Positions 1 to 9,756 of a stretch of 33,710 bases of DNA are shown here, piece after piece. The notes under the pieces were generated by a model that did not search any database, was not told where the DNA came from, and saw only the letters and a list, made by a program, of their open reading frames with translations. The stretch is from Leucobacter sp. (GTDB taxonomy: Bacteria > Actinomycetota > Actinomycetes > Actinomycetales > Microbacteriaceae): the NCBI GenBank assembly GCA_031178565.1, contig JAPSIU010000003.1, forward strand, positions 1 to 33,710. The letters run 5' to 3'. Positions within the stretch are counted from its first letter, which is position 1. Each line of letters begins with the position of its first letter. The position numbers and the translations under genes were made by a program.

Positions 1-2121
1 CTGCAGTCCGCCGCACTCGGCGTCGGCCTGCTGACCGCTGGCGTCGGGCTGCTCGGCGGCGCCCTGATGCGCGGCGTCGTGAACGTCGCCGAGTTCCGCG
101 CCGCTTCGGCCACGCTCGGCATGACCGGCGCGAACGCACGTCGCGGCCTCGCATCTGTTGCCTCATTCCTGGGTGGGCCATGGGGAATCGCTCTGGCCGC
201 GGCATCGCTGTCGGTGCATCTCTTCAACTCGGCGATGGATGCTTCGAAGACGTCCGCCGAGACGTTCACCAACGCGATCAAGCAGGGCGAGTCCGCGGTC
301 GCGGCGATGCAGTCCACTGCAGAGCAGAACGAGCAGGGTATCGCGAAGGCCTTCATCAACGTCGAGCAGCACCTGCAGGATCTCCCCGCCCTGGCCGATA
401 AAGCAGCCACAGCAGGCCGCGGGTTCTGGTCCTCGATGAGCTTCAACGAGAACGCCGCACTCGACTCGATCAAGGAACTCGGATCCTCGCTCGCGACTCT
501 CGCCAGCAGCGACCTCCCGCAAGCGCAGGAGGCGTTCGCGGCGTTCGTCAAGGACAGTGGCCTGGACGACGCGCAGGCGCTCACCTTCTTGAACGAGGAG
601 ATGGGCGGGTTCAAGTCGTCGCTGCTCGATGCAGCGGAGGTGGCCGGTCTGGCTACCGATGACACGACCCTCCTGAAGCTCGCGCTGGGTGAGATCAGCC
701 CGGCCGCAGCAGATGGAGCCTCGGCGGCCGACGGGCAGGCTACGTCTCTCGAGGCGCTTGCTGGCGTGGCTCAGTCCACGAGCGAAGATGTTGCTGAGCT
801 GTCGGATCAGATCCGGGACTTCGGCGGCGCGGCATTCGATGTCGAGGGCGCTGCGATCAAGCTCCAGGAGGAATACCGCGCTCTTTCCGACGCACTTGCG
901 GAGGGTGGGCAGTCGCTCGACATCACGACTGAGGCTGGCGGGAAGACGGTACAGCAGCTGCTCGATATCGCTTCAGCGGCGAATGAGTCCGCGGGTGCGA
1001 CGTTCGCGATGACGGGACGGCAAGAGGATGCCAACGCGATCCTCGACGAGGCTCGTCAGAAGATCATCGACGCCCGTACGGCGCTCGGCGAGTCCCCCGA
1101 AGTGGCGGCGGCATGGGCCGACCGGTTCGTGTCGTCGTCGGCCGCGGTGAATGACGCGATGCAGGAGGTCGCAGACAAGATCGCGGAGATCCCGTCCGAG
1201 AAGAAGCTCTACATCGACGCCGAAACGGCGGCAGCGTACGAGGGCATCGAGGGCGTGCAGGTCATGCAGATCGACGACAAGACCGCGGTCGTGGTCGGCG
1301 ATAACGATGACGCGATGGCGAAGATCCACGAGATCGCCGCGCAGCAGCCGCCGGACAAGATCTTCCAGATCAGCGCCGACGCCGCTGATGCGTACGCCGG
1401 TATCGACGGCGTGAATGTCAAGAAGGTCGACGGGAAGACCGCCTACGTGTGGGGTAACAACGCGGAGGCTGTCCAGGCGATCGAAGACGTCAACGCGAAA
1501 CAGACGCCCCGGAAGGTCGTCACTATCGACGGCGACTCTTCGAAGTTCGAGGGCGTCTGGTCGGGGATTGTCGGACGTGTCGGCGAAGCGTGGGTCAACG
1601 TCTTCGGACGCAAGACCGACTTCGCTGGCGGCATCTACGGCTCCGGCGGCCAGCACTTCGCCGCGGGCGGCTTCACTCATGTGCGGCGGTTCGCGGCAGG
1701 TGGATTCCCGCCGGGAATGTATCAGGGCCGCCTCGGCGGGATCTGGAAGCCGGGCATCGATGGCCTCATGCACAACTTCGCTGAGGCCGAGCACGGAGTC
1801 CCGTGGGAGGCCTACCTCTCGGGGAAGCCCGAGTTCCGGGGCCGCAATATCGCGCTCGCGCTCCAGTCCCTCACAAGGCTCGGGTTCCCGGTGGTGCCAG
1901 CGAGTCAGGTGTACGGCACGAGGGCGTTCGCGACAGGCGATGTGCTCGCGCGGCGTACCTCGGCGCCGACTCCGTCGGCTCCTGTCGGCGGGCCTCAGGT
2001 GGAGCGTCGACGTCGTCGGCGTGGCCCCCTTGCTGAGGTCATCAATATCGGCGTGGACGCCGGAACGAACGATCTGCGGACGTTCGCTGACATGTTCGAC
2101 CGATTCGACCGAGAGGGGTGA
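1..2121 (+). CDS. Phage tail tape measure protein, C-terminal part (5' end outside window)
   Basis: Frame open from base 1 before the listed ATG at 67; Ala-rich helical region, then GG/AGG-rich C-terminal region (FAGGIYGSGGQHFAAGGFTHVRRFAAGGF...PGIDGLMHNFAEAEHGVPWEAYLSG) typical of actinophage tape measures; followed by tail genes with ATGA overlap. Confidence 0.85.
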   Translation: MQSAALGVGLLTAGVGLLGGALMRGVVNVAEFRAASATLGMTGANARRGLASVASFLGGPWGIALAAASLSVHLFNSAMDASKTSAETFTNAIKQGESAVAAMQSTAEQNEQGIAKAFINVEQHLQDLPALADKAATAGRGFWSSMSFNENAALDSIKELGSSLATLASSDLPQAQEAFAAFVKDSGLDDAQALTFLNEEMGGFKSSLLDAAEVAGLATDDTTLLKLALGEISPAAADGASAADGQATSLEALAGVAQSTSEDVAELSDQIRDFGGAAFDVEGAAIKLQEEYRALSDALAEGGQSLDITTEAGGKTVQQLLDIASAANESAGATFAMTGRQEDANAILDEARQKIIDARTALGESPEVAAAWADRFVSSSAAVNDAMQEVADKIAEIPSEKKLYIDAETAAAYEGIEGVQVMQIDDKTAVVVGDNDDAMAKIHEIAAQQPPDKIFQISADAADAYAGIDGVNVKKVDGKTAYVWGNNAEAVQAIEDVNAKQTPRKVVTIDGDSSKFEGVWSGIVGRVGEAWVNVFGRKTDFAGGIYGSGGQHFAAGGFTHVRRFAAGGFPPGMYQGRLGGIWKPGIDGLMHNFAEAEHGVPWEAYLSGKPEFRGRNIALALQSLTRLGFPVVPASQVYGTRAFATGDVLARRTSAPTPSAPVGGPQVERRRRRRGPLAEVINIGVDAGTNDLRTFADMFDRFDREG
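1213..1524 (+). repeat. Two tandem ~52-aa repeats inside the tape measure protein
   Basis: IDAETAAAYEGIEGVQVMQIDDKTAVVVGDNDDAMAKIHEIAAQQPPDKIFQ followed by ISADAADAYAGIDGVNVKKVDGKTAYVWGNNAEAVQAIEDVNAKQTPRKVVT. Confidence 0.75.
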
Positions 2122-3029
2122 CGATGTTCGGAACGTGGCAGCTCTCCTACGAGGGCACCGGCTACGAGTTCGGCACTCCCGCTCATGCGGTGCAGGTGGT
2201 CGAGTGGGAGCAGGATCCCGACGTGCACGACGTCGGCGACGTCCGCCCGCCCCGGCAGGACGGCGTCTGGTTCGATGAGGACACCGTCGAGCCTGGCCAG
2301 ATCGTCGTGCATGTGCTCATCGACTTCACGTCTGCGCCGTATCCGGTGGAGGAGTGTGTGCGGCGCGCCATGCTGGCTCGGGCTGAGCTCGAGCGGGTGT
2401 GGCGCGCCGACACCCTTCGCAGGTCGTCGCGTGCGGTCGCGGAGCTCACGATCGGCGGGGAGGTCATCGTCGAGGGCAGGCCCCGTCGGGCCCGCTTCGA
2501 TGACGCCTACCAGAACGTCGGCCGCATCACCGCCGAGCTCCCGTTCGTGCCGGCCCGGCATGAGGTGTTCCTCGCTGGTGGGGATGGCGGTTGGCGGGAG
2601 GCCACGGTCGGTCTGGTGCCGCCGGAGCAGGCCGGCGGATGGATGTTCCCCCTCGTGTTCCCTCTCACGAACCTGCATCCGGTGGTGCGCGGCACGCATT
2701 TCACGGTCGGCGGTGACGCGCGGGCGGCGGCGATCGTCGAGATCGCGGGACCGATCGGTGCTGGCGCCGAGCTGGAGATCCCGGATCTGTGGGTGGTGCG
2801 CACGAACCGGGCGCTCGCGTACGACGAGGTCGCTGTCGCGGACGCGCGACCCGGTCGGGCACTCCTGACGGTGAATGGGCGGCCTGAGAACTGGCTTGCT
2901 CCGTCCTCGTCTCGACTGTCCGAGATCTCTCTTCCCCCGGGCGCCTGGCAGGTCATGCTCCGGGGCTCATCTCTTGAAGGCACGGCATCCGGTCGGGTGC
3001 GGTGGCGCGACACGAAGGCAGGTAAGTAA
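2118..3029 (+). CDS. Minor/distal tail protein (Dit-like position)
   Basis: 303-aa ORF overlapping the tape measure stop by 4 bp (ATGA); syntenic position directly after tape measure. Confidence 0.65.
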   Translation: MTMFGTWQLSYEGTGYEFGTPAHAVQVVEWEQDPDVHDVGDVRPPRQDGVWFDEDTVEPGQIVVHVLIDFTSAPYPVEECVRRAMLARAELERVWRADTLRRSSRAVAELTIGGEVIVEGRPRRARFDDAYQNVGRITAELPFVPARHEVFLAGGDGGWREATVGLVPPEQAGGWMFPLVFPLTNLHPVVRGTHFTVGGDARAAAIVEIAGPIGAGAELEIPDLWVVRTNRALAYDEVAVADARPGRALLTVNGRPENWLAPSSSRLSEISLPPGAWQVMLRGSSLEGTASGRVRWRDTKAGK

Positions 3030-4036
3030 TGGGCTGGGCAATCGATGGGCCGGTGCCGACGGAGGTCGCGGACGGGCGACGGATGCTGTACTCCGCAACG
3101 AGTGGCGCGGAGGGCGTCGGCGGGGTCTCCGATCTGAAGGTTGCGCCCCTCGCGACGCCTGGTCAGGGGATCCGCGTGCTGACCGGTACGGCTCTGATCC
3201 GGTCCGCGTATGGGTCTGCCGGGAACGAAACGTACCAGGGTGCTGTCAGTACGCAGCAGACGGTGGCGACCACGCCGACACCGTCGTCTCCGTCGACGGG
3301 CCGCTCGGATCTCGTGGTGATGCAGGTGGAGGATCCCTGGGCGGTGAACTCACCCTGGCCGACTCCCGCGACTCCCGCGACCTATGATGCGTTCCCGATC
3401 CGCATCATCGAGGGCGTCCCGGCAGGGACGACACGTCTGCAGGACGTCCCCGGCTACCAGACGCGCACCGCGGTCACGCTCGCCCGGATCGATATCCCCG
3501 CGTCGACGGGGACGATCACGGCGGGCATGATCAAGGACCTCCGGAAGGTCGCGCGCCCGAACCGGGACCATGCGATGCGCGTACACGCGCTCACCGGGAC
3601 GGACACTTCACAGATCACGACGACGACGGCATACCCCGCAGGTGGGCAGACCTGGCCGACCGCGGTAGATGCGGCCTGGACAGAGATCGACATCCCGTCG
3701 TGGGCGTCGCGCGCGCGAATCACGATGATCTGGGGCGGCGTACGCATCCCTCCTGGGAATGCGTTCGGCTACACATGGGTACAGATCGCGCAGACAGTGC
3801 ACCCGCAGAACGTGAAGACGCAGGCGACGGCGTGGGATACCCCGGGCCTGTCGCAGAACTCGAAGTACACGCATTTCACGGCGGACGAAGTGACGATCCC
3901 GCCGGAGCTGCGCGGCACGCGGCAGAAGTTCTACCCGCGCGCAAACCGCACTGGCGGTACCGCGTCTGCCGGCATGATCCTCGACTACGGATCCTCGGTG
4001 ATGCTCCTCGTTGATTTCTACGAGCAGGCGATCTGA
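3029..4036 (+). CDS. Phage minor tail / structural protein
   Basis: 335-aa ORF tightly coupled to neighbours within the tail operon; composition typical of structural proteins. Confidence 0.6.
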   Translation: MGWAIDGPVPTEVADGRRMLYSATSGAEGVGGVSDLKVAPLATPGQGIRVLTGTALIRSAYGSAGNETYQGAVSTQQTVATTPTPSSPSTGRSDLVVMQVEDPWAVNSPWPTPATPATYDAFPIRIIEGVPAGTTRLQDVPGYQTRTAVTLARIDIPASTGTITAGMIKDLRKVARPNRDHAMRVHALTGTDTSQITTTTAYPAGGQTWPTAVDAAWTEIDIPSWASRARITMIWGGVRIPPGNAFGYTWVQIAQTVHPQNVKTQATAWDTPGLSQNSKYTHFTADEVTIPPELRGTRQKFYPRANRTGGTASAGMILDYGSSVMLLVDFYEQAI

Positions 4037-5496
4037 TGCGGTGGAGCGTGCAGCGTTACGGCACGTGGGAGTGGCTCGACTACGAGATGCCGCTCGTCGT
4101 GCCGGAGGGTCCGGAGTGGGCGCTATCCGCGTACGGGATCGTCCGCGCAACCGTCCCCGCCCCAGCCGCGCGCTATCTCGCCGATGACGGACGGGCGATG
4201 TTCGAGGACTGGGGCACGCTCGTACACCTCGAGATCGACGACCCTGGCCGCGTACGGCGGGAGTGGACGGGCTGGGTGAAAGAGGCTGTGCTCGACTCGA
4301 GCGGCTGGGACCTGTCCCTGGTCGAGTTCCCGGGCTATTTCGCGGGCGTCCCCTACGAGGGCCTCGTCCGCGGCACCGGCACCGACCCGGCCGTGATGAT
4401 CCGGCAGATCGTCGGAGACACCCAGGGCTGGGCGAATAGCTGGTTCGGGTGCACCGTCGTCGGCTCTACGCCGGTCCGGCTGGGCACCACGCTCGACGAC
4501 AAGGTCGCGGCGGCGCGTGCCGTCGTGGACGCCCGGAAGAAGACTCTGGACAGTTTCTCGAAGACGAGGACGGAGCAGACGAAGAGTCTGCAGGATCTCG
4601 ATGCGACGCTCTCCGACGAAGTCGTCGCAGCCCGCTCGCTGCTCGCGCAGGCGCAGGCACAGGTCGCCTCTCTCATCAAGGCGGGGGCTCCGTCTGCGCA
4701 GATCGAGACGGCCCGCCAGACCGTCACCGCCCGCCAGGCCACCTACACGACGGCGCTGTCCGCCTACAACGCGGAAGTCGCCGCTGGTCGTGCCGCGCTC
4801 GCTGCGGCGAAGACCGATCAGGATGCGGCTCGTGTTGCTCACAAGGCGGCCGAGGATGCGTACAAGGCCGCGAAGGACGAGCGGGCGTTGAAGGGTGGCG
4901 CGTACGAGGTGCGTGGTGAGGATCTCACCGACACGTACCGTGCGATCAACGAACTCGCGAGGTCGGCGGGGATCGAGTGGACGACTGAGACCGTCTACAC
5001 GGAGGGCGCACCCGACGTGCGTGTCCGGATCCACTATCCGCGGGCGGGCGGACGCCGGGACGACCTGATCTTCGACACCGGCGTGAACATCGTCTCTGCG
5101 CTCGAGCTCGAGCCCGGCGGCGAGTACGCCAACGCCGCGGTCGGGGTGGGTGCGGGCGAAGGACCGAAGGCGATCCGCCGCAGCCTGAATCTCCGATCCC
5201 AGCGTGCACGCCGCCCCGCCGTGGTCGAGGACAAGACGCTCCGAACGGCCGCGCAGGTCGATGCGGCGATGCGGTACGAGGTCGCGCTCCGTCAGGCTCC
5301 CCCGTACCCGCCGGAGATCGAAGTCATCGACCACCCCAACTGCAGGCTCGGCGCCTGGTCCGTCGGGGATCTGATCACGGTGCAGGGCGCGCTCCGCAAC
5401 GGGCTCACCTACCGGGGGCTGCTCCGTGTCGTGTCCTGGGCCCGGAAGGGCGCTACGCGTGCGGTGCTGCGCCTGCAGCCCGCCGAACCAATCTAA
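4036..5496 (+). CDS. Phage minor tail protein (Gp37-like, tail-associated)
   Basis: 486-aa ORF starting MRWSVQRYGTWEWLDYEMPLVVPEGPEWALSAYG, with a central coiled-coil insertion (residues ~155-285). Confidence 0.6.
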   Translation: MRWSVQRYGTWEWLDYEMPLVVPEGPEWALSAYGIVRATVPAPAARYLADDGRAMFEDWGTLVHLEIDDPGRVRREWTGWVKEAVLDSSGWDLSLVEFPGYFAGVPYEGLVRGTGTDPAVMIRQIVGDTQGWANSWFGCTVVGSTPVRLGTTLDDKVAAARAVVDARKKTLDSFSKTRTEQTKSLQDLDATLSDEVVAARSLLAQAQAQVASLIKAGAPSAQIETARQTVTARQATYTTALSAYNAEVAAGRAALAAAKTDQDAARVAHKAAEDAYKAAKDERALKGGAYEVRGEDLTDTYRAINELARSAGIEWTTETVYTEGAPDVRVRIHYPRAGGRRDDLIFDTGVNIVSALELEPGGEYANAAVGVGAGEGPKAIRRSLNLRSQRARRPAVVEDKTLRTAAQVDAAMRYEVALRQAPPYPPEIEVIDHPNCRLGAWSVGDLITVQGALRNGLTYRGLLRVVSWARKGATRAVLRLQPAEPI

Positions 5497-5509
5497 AAGG
5501 AGACACCTC

Positions 5510-8500
5510 ATGGCTCGTGACCCCATGGAGCGCATCGCTCGAGAAGTCGTGAGCACCAAGAAGCGCCTCGACGCGCTCGCCCGCTCGCGTCAGCTTCCCG
5601 CGACGTCGGTGACGCTCGACGACGGAGAAGAGCAGGACCTCACGAACGTCCTGATCCGTGGCGCTGACGCCTGGGCCGGTGTGGGGGCGATCGATGAGCA
5701 CCTCACCGACATCGGCGACATCGCGGATGATTCCGCGGTCGGGTCCACGTTCCTGCCCGACCAGGTCGCAGCCGCGGCCGGGTCCGCGGACGCCGGCTAC
5801 GACACCGGCATCGTTGCCTGGGAGCGCGCGCAGGAAGCGAAGGCCGAGATCGAGTCGACGCGTGTCGAGCTCGAAGGTCGCCTCACGGACCTGGATCTGG
5901 ATCTCGTCGCCGCCGAAGGACGTCTCGCTGAAGCCCAGGCCCGCGCCGATGCAGCGTTCGGGGCGGCTGAATCCCGGGGGCTTCCGGTCGTGCAAGATAC
6001 CGCTCCTGCAGGCGTGGAGATCCGCCGCAACGTCGTGCTCGCGCCTCGCGGCACGGCAGCACGGGCCGGCAACTGGGCGTCCATGACCGCCCGATCGACG
6101 GAACTCACCGGCGGCCCAGAGTACTGCCCGCAGTGGGGCAAGGGAGTCGTCAGCGCGGCTACGTCCTCCTCGCTGACGTATTGGACGGCGGGAACCGGCC
6201 TCGGCGGCACACCGGTCGTCGGTGGGCAGACGTATGAGCTTGGGATGTCGGTGTACTCCTCGCGGGCGACCGACAACCGCATCGCGATCTACCAGTACCG
6301 GGCGGATGGGTCTCTCATCTCGGCAGACTCGACGATCTTCCCTCTCCTGCCGATCAGCGCTGGTGAGTGGATCCGCCGGGAAGCGACCTGGACCGCGCCC
6401 GCGGACTGTGCGCATGTCCTGCTCGAAGTGCATCTTGTGGCTCCGTCAGGCGGATGGGCAGCGGGCGACATCATCGGGTACACGGCGTCCGCTGTATCCT
6501 CCGGCACGGGCGGGTATTTCGACGGCGGGTATGCGCCAGGACGCACGTACTCGACCGCATGGACTGGGCCGGCGAATGCGTCGGTCTCGGTGCTCTCGGA
6601 GTGGGAGGTGCCTCCGTCTCAGATTCTCTGGATCGACACGTCCGGGGGCGCGAACACGCCCATGCGGTGGGACGGCACCTCCTGGGTTGAGATCACCGAC
6701 AAGACCGCGAAGGACGCCGCGGCGGATGCCGCCGTCGCGCACGAAACTGCGTCGTCGGCGCAAGGTGCCGCGGATACTGCAAAAGCAGCGGCGGATGCCG
6801 CGGCGGTGGCCGCTCTGGAGGCTGCGGATCTCGCAGCCGGGGGCGGCGCGGTCCTCGTGCAGGACACAGCACCCACGGTGACGGAAGTGCGCCGGAACTA
6901 CATCAAGGGCTCGTCGCCGTTGTCCGGGAACATGATCGCGAACTTTGCATCCACGTCGCGATCCGTGGTCACAGATCCGCTGGGGATTTACGGCCAAGTG
7001 ATCCAGGTCGTCACCACTGGAACTGCTGGAGGCATAACTCAGAACGTCGCCACCGGCTCCAACATGGGCGCGGCCGAGATGCCGGCCGGGGCAGGAACCT
7101 TCACGGCCCTCTTCCGCGCCCCGGCGGGCGCGCTGATGCGCGTCGGCGTGCAGGAGTATTCGCCGACGATCACCCCGCGCGGTGAAAACTTCCTGCCGTG
7201 GGCGGCCGCGACGGGCAACTGGCAGGAGGTCACACTCCCCTACACGGTCACCGCCGCCGACTCGCGAACACGGATTGCGGTGCAAGCTCAGAACCCGGTG
7301 ACGTTCTGGGTGGGAGGCGTCTCCGGCGAGACCGGCGCCACCCCGGGCGGGATCATCCTGCCCGGATATCCGTCGCCAGACCCGCTCCTAACGCCCGCGT
7401 GGACCGGCCCGGCGAATGCGTCCCCGTCGGTGTTGCTGCGTGGTCCGGTCCGCTTGGACCGTATCCTCTGGATCGACACCACTAGTGGGGCGAACACACC
7501 GAAGCGGTGGAACGGCAGCATATGGACGGAGGTCACGGATAAGGCCGCGAAGGACGCGGCAACCGCGGCAGCCAGCGCGGCCTCAGCGGCAGCTACCGCG
7601 CAGTCGAAAGCCGATGCGGCGCACACCCTCGCCGGCACCGCGCAGTCGAATGCTCAGAGCGCGCTCACGATGGCGGGCACGAAGGGCAAGGTCTACTACT
7701 CGACGTCCGCCCCTGCGGGCGAGGCGACCGCGCAGGGTGACCTGTGGCGACAGATCGACGACACTTCGAAAGACGTCCTGGCGGAGTGGTACTGGACCGG
7801 GACGGCATGGCAGTCGTCGAAGATCACGACGACCGCGATCGCGAACTTGGATGTCGGCAAGCTCGTCGTCGGGACCGGGATCATCTCGGATCTCGTCGCG
7901 CAACACATCGCCGGCCGCACGGCGAGCTTCCAGACCGTCGATGTGAACAACATCTTCGTCACCGGTCAGGCCGTCATCCAGGAAGCTGTGATCGAGGCGC
8001 TCTGGGCGCAGGTCGTGAAAGCCCGCTTCCTTATCGCGACTGAGCAGATCATCACGAAGGATGTCATCGCAGAGGGAACGATCTCGGCAAGCAAGCTCGC
8101 GTCCGACGTGTTCCAGGGCAATACCTTTATCGGTAACACGTTCGTCGGCGGCACCGTCAGCGGCTCGTTCTTCGAGCTCAGCGGGTACGGCAACAACGTG
8201 CTCCGCCTGTCCGACCCGATGACCAGCGTCACGCCGTGGACTGCCACCGATGGCGCTACGCGAGCGCTCGACTCCCTCATGTTCCGGTCGTCGCCCACGT
8301 CGATGCGTATCACCCGAGGCACGAGCACGTCCCCCACTGCGGGCGCGTACCGAAACATCACGGTACCCGCCGGTAAGGGCGCGGAAGCGGTGTTCTGGGT
8401 GTATTCCCCGACCGCGATGACGGTCTCCGCGAACTTCTGGAACGTGCAGTTCCCGAACCGGGCAACGGAAACGTACGTTCCTGCCGGGGCCTGGACGGAA

Positions 8501-9367
8501 GTACGGTTCAGCGCGGAGTCCCCGTCAGCCACACAGTCATGGACACGCCTGTACATTAAGTCCGGTGGCGGGCTGGCTCCGGCGTACTTCTGTGTCGATG
8601 ACCTCGCCGTGAGCTCGACCGATATTGACAACCGCAAGCTGTCGATCCTCCGAGACGAGAGCGGCGGCCCGCAGGTGTACGGGAACAGTGGCGAGTGGCA
8701 CCGCTTCAAGCTGTACGTCGGGGAACCCCCCGGCGGCAGCCGCGGCGGATCCCTTGCGGTGTGGAACAACGAAGGCACCGTGGTCACCGGATACTCCGGC
8801 ACAGGCGTCAACATGTCCGACAGTGTCGGAGAACGCCTGACGATCACCAACGGTGGCATGAGATGGCCGAAACCGTCGACGTTCAACACGGAGATCCAGT
8901 CGAACTCCGCGACCGGGTTCCTCATCGAATCCATGAACGCGAGCGCTCCACTCACCCTGAAATCCACAGGGAACGACATCGCGCTCTCAGCCAACGCGGT
9001 CACCTCGGATCGCGCGCTGAAGGTCCTCTGGTCTGGCGAGATCTTCATGAATGGCAGTCAGGTCGCCCCGCTGTCGGATCTGGTGACGAACCAGCTCTCC
9101 GGCATCGTGCTCGTCTGGTCCCGATACCCCACCGGTGGGCCCGCGGCGAACGATTCGTGGACGGAGTGCTTCGTACCGAAGCACCACGTCACGATGAACG
9201 TCACCGGCGGATCTCGCGGCATCTATATGACGGGCACGACCGGGTTCACCAGTGGCGGCGACTGGAAGAAATACATCTACATTTCCAACGATCAGATCAC
9301 CGGGAATGCGTCCAACTCGGTCGCCCCGAACACCAACGTCGTGCTCCGTTACGTGCTCGGTGTCTGA
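5510..9367 (+). CDS. Large minor tail / fibre-like protein with duplicated carbohydrate-binding-like modules
   Basis: ATG at 5510 preceded by AAAAGGAGACACCTC (good SD); the track's start at 5426 overlaps the upstream gene and is rejected. Product begins MARDPMERIAREVVSTKKRLDALARS. Confidence 0.75.
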   Translation: MARDPMERIAREVVSTKKRLDALARSRQLPATSVTLDDGEEQDLTNVLIRGADAWAGVGAIDEHLTDIGDIADDSAVGSTFLPDQVAAAAGSADAGYDTGIVAWERAQEAKAEIESTRVELEGRLTDLDLDLVAAEGRLAEAQARADAAFGAAESRGLPVVQDTAPAGVEIRRNVVLAPRGTAARAGNWASMTARSTELTGGPEYCPQWGKGVVSAATSSSLTYWTAGTGLGGTPVVGGQTYELGMSVYSSRATDNRIAIYQYRADGSLISADSTIFPLLPISAGEWIRREATWTAPADCAHVLLEVHLVAPSGGWAAGDIIGYTASAVSSGTGGYFDGGYAPGRTYSTAWTGPANASVSVLSEWEVPPSQILWIDTSGGANTPMRWDGTSWVEITDKTAKDAAADAAVAHETASSAQGAADTAKAAADAAAVAALEAADLAAGGGAVLVQDTAPTVTEVRRNYIKGSSPLSGNMIANFASTSRSVVTDPLGIYGQVIQVVTTGTAGGITQNVATGSNMGAAEMPAGAGTFTALFRAPAGALMRVGVQEYSPTITPRGENFLPWAAATGNWQEVTLPYTVTAADSRTRIAVQAQNPVTFWVGGVSGETGATPGGIILPGYPSPDPLLTPAWTGPANASPSVLLRGPVRLDRILWIDTTSGANTPKRWNGSIWTEVTDKAAKDAATAAASAASAAATAQSKADAAHTLAGTAQSNAQSALTMAGTKGKVYYSTSAPAGEATAQGDLWRQIDDTSKDVLAEWYWTGTAWQSSKITTTAIANLDVGKLVVGTGIISDLVAQHIAGRTASFQTVDVNNIFVTGQAVIQEAVIEALWAQVVKARFLIATEQIITKDVIAEGTISASKLASDVFQGNTFIGNTFVGGTVSGSFFELSGYGNNVLRLSDPMTSVTPWTATDGATRALDSLMFRSSPTSMRITRGTSTSPTAGAYRNITVPAGKGAEAVFWVYSPTAMTVSANFWNVQFPNRATETYVPAGAWTEVRFSAESPSATQSWTRLYIKSGGGLAPAYFCVDDLAVSSTDIDNRKLSILRDESGGPQVYGNSGEWHRFKLYVGEPPGGSRGGSLAVWNNEGTVVTGYSGTGVNMSDSVGERLTITNGGMRWPKPSTFNTEIQSNSATGFLIESMNASAPLTLKSTGNDIALSANAVTSDRALKVLWSGEIFMNGSQVAPLSDLVTNQLSGIVLVWSRYPTGGPAANDSWTECFVPKHHVTMNVTGGSRGIYMTGTTGFTSGGDWKKYIYISNDQITGNASNSVAPNTNVVLRYVLGV
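5987..7560 (+). repeat. Two diverged ~210-250-aa modules within the fibre-like protein
   Basis: Unit A: VVQDTAPAGVEIRRN...ILWIDTSGGANTPMRWDGTSWVEITDKTAKDAA. Unit B: VLVQDTAPTVTEVRRN...ILWIDTTSGANTPKRWNGSIWTEVTDKAAKDAA. Each is followed by an Ala-rich coiled-coil linker. Confidence 0.8.
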
Positions 9368-9382
9368 CAGGAAGGAGCCGCG

Positions 9383-9724
9383 TTGTCGTACCTGGCCCAA
9401 TCGAAGTTGACCGAGGATCATCATCTCGTCTCCCGCGTCGCCGCGTGTGCGGCAACCCGCGGGATCCGTGACGCTCGCCCGTGGGCGGCGCAGCACATGT
9501 GGCTGCTGTCCGCCCAGCCCGGGTGGGCGGCAGCGTACGCAGACGCGACCGCAGCCGATCCACCCGTGGACCCGGCCGACTGGGTCCCGCATGCCGGCGC
9601 GGATCCGAACGTTATCACTGACGGGATGATCCTCACCGGCGTCGAAGCAGTGATCGCACAGACGGCACCGCCGGCACCGCCTGACCCGCCTGCCGTCCCC
9701 GTACCCACTGAGAGCCCCGCCTAA
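9383..9724 (+). CDS. Small phage protein, 113 aa, unknown function
   Basis: TTG start preceded by AGGAAGGAGCCGCG; lies between fibre-like gene and endolysin; Pro-rich C-terminus. Confidence 0.6.
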   Translation: MSYLAQSKLTEDHHLVSRVAACAATRGIRDARPWAAQHMWLLSAQPGWAAAYADATAADPPVDPADWVPHAGADPNVITDGMILTGVEAVIAQTAPPAPPDPPAVPVPTESPA

Positions 9725-9738
9725 ACCGCGGGGCTCTC
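9710..9738 (+). terminator. Perfect 11-bp hairpin overlapping a stop codon (terminator-like or attenuator)
   Basis: GAGAGCCCCGC-CTAAACC-GCGGGGCTCTC; no U-tract follows, so terminator function is uncertain. Confidence 0.5.
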
Positions 9739-9756
9739 CTCACTTGAGGAGACTTC

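Noticed and set aside
4123-5559. 478-aa minus-strand ORF within the tail module
   Set aside because: Antisense to a coupled tail gene with good start context; composition of a spurious GC-rich frame.
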